Assembly (NCBI GenBank): GCA_900553415.1
Contig: USDH01000049.1
Coordinates: 1 to 8,631 of the forward strand
Length of the DNA stretch: 8,631 nt
Source: an uncultured Collinsella sp.
GTDB lineage: Bacteria > Actinomycetota > Coriobacteriia > Coriobacteriales > Coriobacteriaceae
Direction of reading: 5' to 3'
The notes beneath the pieces were generated by a model that was given only the letters and a program-made list of their open reading frames with translations, made no database searches and was not told the origin of the DNA. A program made the position numbers and the translations under genes. Positions 5,332 through 8,631 of this stretch are shown piece by piece; position 1 is the stretch's first letter; each line of letters starts with the position of its first letter.

Positions 5332-6240
5332 ATGGCAAAACAGCTGCCAAAGCGCGACCTTGAGAACGTGGGCCTGGGCGTCACGGGCGCGTGCGTAGCG
5401 CTCGTGACGCTTGTCGTTGCCGCGCTCATCTTTATGGTCGCCCAAAAGGGCCTCTCGGCTTTTCTCAAGGACGGCGTCTCGGTCGTAGAGTTCTTCGCCG
5501 GCACCAAGTGGGATCTGGCCAACACAGCCGAAAACGGCCTGCCCTACACCGGCGCCCTGCCCCTGATCGTCACCTCGTTTGCGGTCATGGTGCTCTCCAC
5601 GCTCATCGCGCTGCCCATCGCCATCGGCTCTGCCATCTTTGCGGTCGAGATCCAGCCTAAGTTTGGCTCCAAGGTCTTTCAGCCGCTTATTGAGCTTTTG
5701 ACCGGCATTCCCTCGGTCGTCTTTGGCCTGATCGGTTTTCACGTGGTCGTCGGCCTTATGAAGAGCGTTCTCCACGTGAGCACAGGCCTGGGCATCTTGC
5801 CCGGCGCCATCGTGCTGGCCGTCATGATCCTGCCGACCATGACCACGCTTTCGGTCGATGGCCTGCGTGCCGTGCCCGACAGCTACCGTCAGGGTTCGCT
5901 CGCGCTGGGCTACACCCGCTGGCAGACCATCTGGCACGTGGTGCTCAAGAGCGCCATGTCCTCGCTCATGACCGCGGTCATCCTTGGCATGACCCGCGCC
6001 TTTGGCGAGACGCTCGCCGTGCGCATGGTTATCGGCGGTATCGAGGCCATGCCGACGTCGCTGCTGTCGCCGGCCTCCACCATCACCACCACGCTCACCA
6101 CGTCCATGGCGGTCTATGCCGAGGGCTCGGCCCAGGACGACGTCCTGTGGGCGCTCGGTCTTCTGCTGATGGGCATGAGCCTCATCTTTATCCTGATCAT
6201 CCATCTCATTGGCCGCAAGGGGGCGAAGGCTCGTGGCTAG
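5332..6240 (+). CDS. pstC: Phosphate ABC transporter permease PstC
   Basis: This 302-residue inner-membrane protein is one of the two channel subunits of the PstSCAB importer. About six hydrophobic segments are visible, near 14-38, 75-105, 115-145, 155-175, 207-235 and 271-294. The cytoplasmic EAA-type coupling loop that contacts PstB reads L-R-A-V-P-D-S-Y-R-Q-G-S-L-A-L-G (178-193), close to the PstC consensus. R-A-F-G-E-T-L-A (222-229) is also typical of PstC. GGAAAGG lies about eight bases before the ATG. The stop overlaps the start of pstA by eight bases, so the two permeases are translationally coupled. Confidence 0.95.
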   Translation: MAKQLPKRDLENVGLGVTGACVALVTLVVAALIFMVAQKGLSAFLKDGVSVVEFFAGTKWDLANTAENGLPYTGALPLIVTSFAVMVLSTLIALPIAIGSAIFAVEIQPKFGSKVFQPLIELLTGIPSVVFGLIGFHVVVGLMKSVLHVSTGLGILPGAIVLAVMILPTMTTLSVDGLRAVPDSYRQGSLALGYTRWQTIWHVVLKSAMSSLMTAVILGMTRAFGETLAVRMVIGGIEAMPTSLLSPASTITTTLTTSMAVYAEGSAQDDVLWALGLLLMGMSLIFILIIHLIGRKGAKARG

Positions 6241-7155
6241 CACGCGCATCCATATCGACGAGGCGAGACTCGGGCGTGTCCAAAGGCAAGACCGTATCGC
6301 CACGGGCGTGCTGACGGCGATCGTCGCCATCGTCATGCTCATCGTCGTCTCCATGGTGGCCTACATCCTGTTCGAGGGCATCTCGACGCTGTTCCAGCCG
6401 GGCTTCCTCACGCAGCCTGCGCGCGCCAACGGAACCCAGGGCGGCGTGCTCTACCAGCTGTTCGACTCGTTCTACCTGCTGCTGATCACTCTAGTCATCT
6501 CGGTGCCCATCAGCCTGGGCGGAGCGGTCTTCCTGGTTGAGTACGCGCCGAACGGCCCTATCCGCGACATCGCCTCCACCGCTATCGAGACCTTGTCCTC
6601 GTTGCCTTCCATCGTCGTCGGCATGTTCGGCTTTCTGGTGTTCTCGGTGCAGCTGGGCTGGAAGTACTCCATCATCTCCGGCGCCGTCGCGCTCACCATG
6701 TTCAACATCCCCATCCTGGTGCGCGTGATTCAGCAGGCGCTCGAGGACGTGCCGCAGGCCCAGCGCGATGCGTGCCTGGCCATGGGCCTCACTCGCTGGG
6801 AGGCCACACTGCACATCCTGATTCCCGAGGCCATGCCCGCCATCGTGACCGGCATCGTGCTTTCGGCCGGCCGCGTGTTTGGCGAGGCCGCGGCGCTGCT
6901 CTTTACCTCGGGCATGAGCTCGCCGGTTCGTCTGAACTTCTTGAGCTTTAACCTGTCGAGCCCCACCTGCGCCTGGAACGTGTTCCGTCCCGGCGAGTCG
7001 CTGGCCGTGCACATCTACAAGATCTATGGCGAGGGCAGCCCCGAGGCCCAGCAGATCGTCTGGGGCACCGCGGCACTGCTGATGATCTGCGTGCTGCTGT
7101 TTAACGTAATCGCCCGTATCGTGGGCAAGCAACTGGCAAGGAAGATGACGGCCGA

Positions 7156-7159
<4 letters not shown>
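6233..7159 (+). CDS. pstA: Phosphate ABC transporter permease PstA
   Basis: Second permease subunit, 308 residues from the chosen GTG. Membrane segments appear near 24-47, 80-104, 120-140, 146-166, 202-222 and 275-296. The coupling loop Q-Q-A-L-E-D-V-P-Q-A-Q-R-D-A-C-L-A-M-G-L (167-186) matches the family EAA motif, and S-L-P-S-I-V-V-G (123-130) and G-R-V-F-G-E-A-A-A-L (213-222) are PstA hallmarks. I prefer GTG 6233, which overlaps the pstC stop and has AAGGGGG nine bases before it; an upstream TTG at 6209 would add eight residues and a longer overlap. The TGA overlaps the pstB ATG in an ATGA. Confidence 0.94.
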
Positions 7160-8028
<869 letters not shown>

Positions 8029-8085
8029 TCCGGAACATGCTTGAGGCCCGCGGCGGCCACGGTCGCCACGGGACTGATTGGAGAG

Positions 8086-8121
8086 GCGGGTCATCTCTTG
8101 CGGGAGATGGCCCGCTTTTTT
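8086..8121 (+). terminator. Rho-independent terminator of the pst operon
   Basis: GCGGGTCATCTC (8086-8097) pairs with 8104-8115 over 12 positions with one G-U, around a 6-base loop, and six T residues follow at once. Placed 58 bases after pstB, it closes the pst transcript and separates it from the ABC-F gene. Confidence 0.9.
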
Positions 8122-8147
8122 GTGTCGTGTGCGCCCCGCCTTTTCGC

Positions 8148-8156
8148 TGCTATCAT
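8148..8156 (+). promoter_or_regulatory. Extended -10 promoter for the ABC-F gene
   Basis: TG-C-TATCAT (8148-8156) fits an extended -10 element and lies between the pst terminator and the ABC-F start, 36 bases upstream of the ATG. No good -35 is seen at 17 bases, which an extended -10 can tolerate. Confidence 0.45.
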
Positions 8157-8191
8157 GGACAACGTTGAATTTCTACGAAGGAGCAGGGCAT

Positions 8192-8631
8192 ATGGCGATT
8201 CTTTTGGGATGCGATTCCATCAGCCTAGAGTTTCCCACCAAGCATATTTTCGATAGCGTGACGCTCGGCGTGGGCGAGGGCGACCGCATTGGTATTGTCG
8301 GTAAAAACGGCGACGGCAAGTCGACGCTGCTGAGCGTGCTCGCCGGCACGCTGGAGCCCGATGACGGACGCGTGACGCACCGCCGCGGCACCACGATCGG
8401 TCTACTCGGCCAAAAGGATCAGCTTGTCGACACCGATACCGTGCATCATGCCGTTGTGGGCGACACGCCCGAGTACGAGTGGGCGTCGAGCCCCCGTACG
8501 CGCCAGATCCTCGCCGGCCTCATTAGCGATGTGCCCTGGGAGGGCATGGTAGGCGAGCTCTCGGGCGGTCAGCGCCGCCGCGTGGACCTCGCGCGCCTGC
8601 TGATCGGCGACTATGACGTGCTCATGCTCGA
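8192..8631 (+). CDS. ABC-F family ATPase, N-terminal part (3' end outside window)
   Basis: The first 146 complete codons of an ABC-F protein, a soluble ATPase class that acts on ribosomes (translation factors or antibiotic-resistance factors) and lacks membrane domains. The first nucleotide-binding domain shows Walker A G-K-N-G-D-G-K-S-T (37-45), signature L-S-G-G-Q-R-R-R (123-130), and Walker B V-L-M-L-D at the window edge. The short distance between Walker A and signature, with no helical insertion typical of importers, fits ABC-F rather than a transporter. The Asp in the Walker A and the P-E-Y-E-W segment before P-R-T-R are, as I recall, typical of actinobacterial Uup/TlrC-like members. 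AAGGAG (8178-8183) lies eight bases before the ATG. Full length is expected to be about 500-650 residues; the second domain is not visible, so no subfamily can be fixed. Confidence 0.85.
   Translation, partial: MAILLGCDSISLEFPTKHIFDSVTLGVGEGDRIGIVGKNGDGKSTLLSVLAGTLEPDDGRVTHRRGTTIGLLGQKDQLVDTDTVHHAVVGDTPEYEWASSPRTRQILAGLISDVPWEGMVGELSGGQRRRVDLARLLIGDYDVLML

Noticed and set aside
4255..6354. 699-codon open frame on the minus strand opposite pstS and pstC
   Set aside because: The product is low-complexity (runs rich in Gly, Asp, His, Arg) and arises from the C-ending codon bias of the real genes on the other strand. It has no family resemblance, while pstS and pstC are certain.
8041..8256. 71-codon plus frame across the pst terminator into the ABC-F start
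   Set aside because: It reads through a strong terminator hairpin and overlaps the ABC-F gene in another frame; no start signal.

Overview
The window looks like chromosomal DNA of a high-GC Gram-positive, most probably a Coriobacteriia member such as Collinsella. This rests on the strong G/C preference at third codon positions, the actinobacterial style of the ABC-F protein (Walker A GKNGDGKST), a Tat-type lipoprotein phosphate-binding protein, and intergenic inverted repeats that I remember as common in Collinsella. The genus is an inference, not a search result.

Layout: (1) 1-147, C-terminal end of a YafQ/RelE-type toxin that begins before the window. (2) 148-878, a gene-free stretch of about 730 bases with an AT-richer element bounded by a perfect 25-bp inverted repeat (355-379/540-564), a degenerate direct repeat on either side of it, and a strong GC hairpin (720-750). 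(3) 879-1739 on the minus strand, a DegV/FakB fatty-acid-binding protein, divergent from (4) 1896-2558, a HAD-family phosphatase, and 2613-4049, a PepV-like M20 dipeptidase. Overlapping palindromes lie in the divergent promoter region (1826-1847). (5) 4050-4368, a 22-bp nested-hairpin element with a T-rich tail, then a leader with a PHO-box-like repeat. (6) 4369-8028, the complete phosphate ABC importer pstS-pstC-pstA-pstB, tightly packed and closed by a rho-independent terminator at 8086-8121. (7) 8192 to the end, the N-terminal part of an ABC-F ATPase behind its own extended -10 promoter.

The core unit is the high-affinity phosphate transporter. PstS binds phosphate outside the membrane, PstC and PstA form the channel, and PstB hydrolyses ATP. 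No phoU follows pstB, so coupling to phosphate signalling must be encoded elsewhere, if it is present. The remaining genes are housekeeping functions with no visible link to pst.

I found no new protein-coding system. The parts least explained by known genes are the non-coding inverted-repeat elements at 351-568 and 4097-4165 and the repeats around them.
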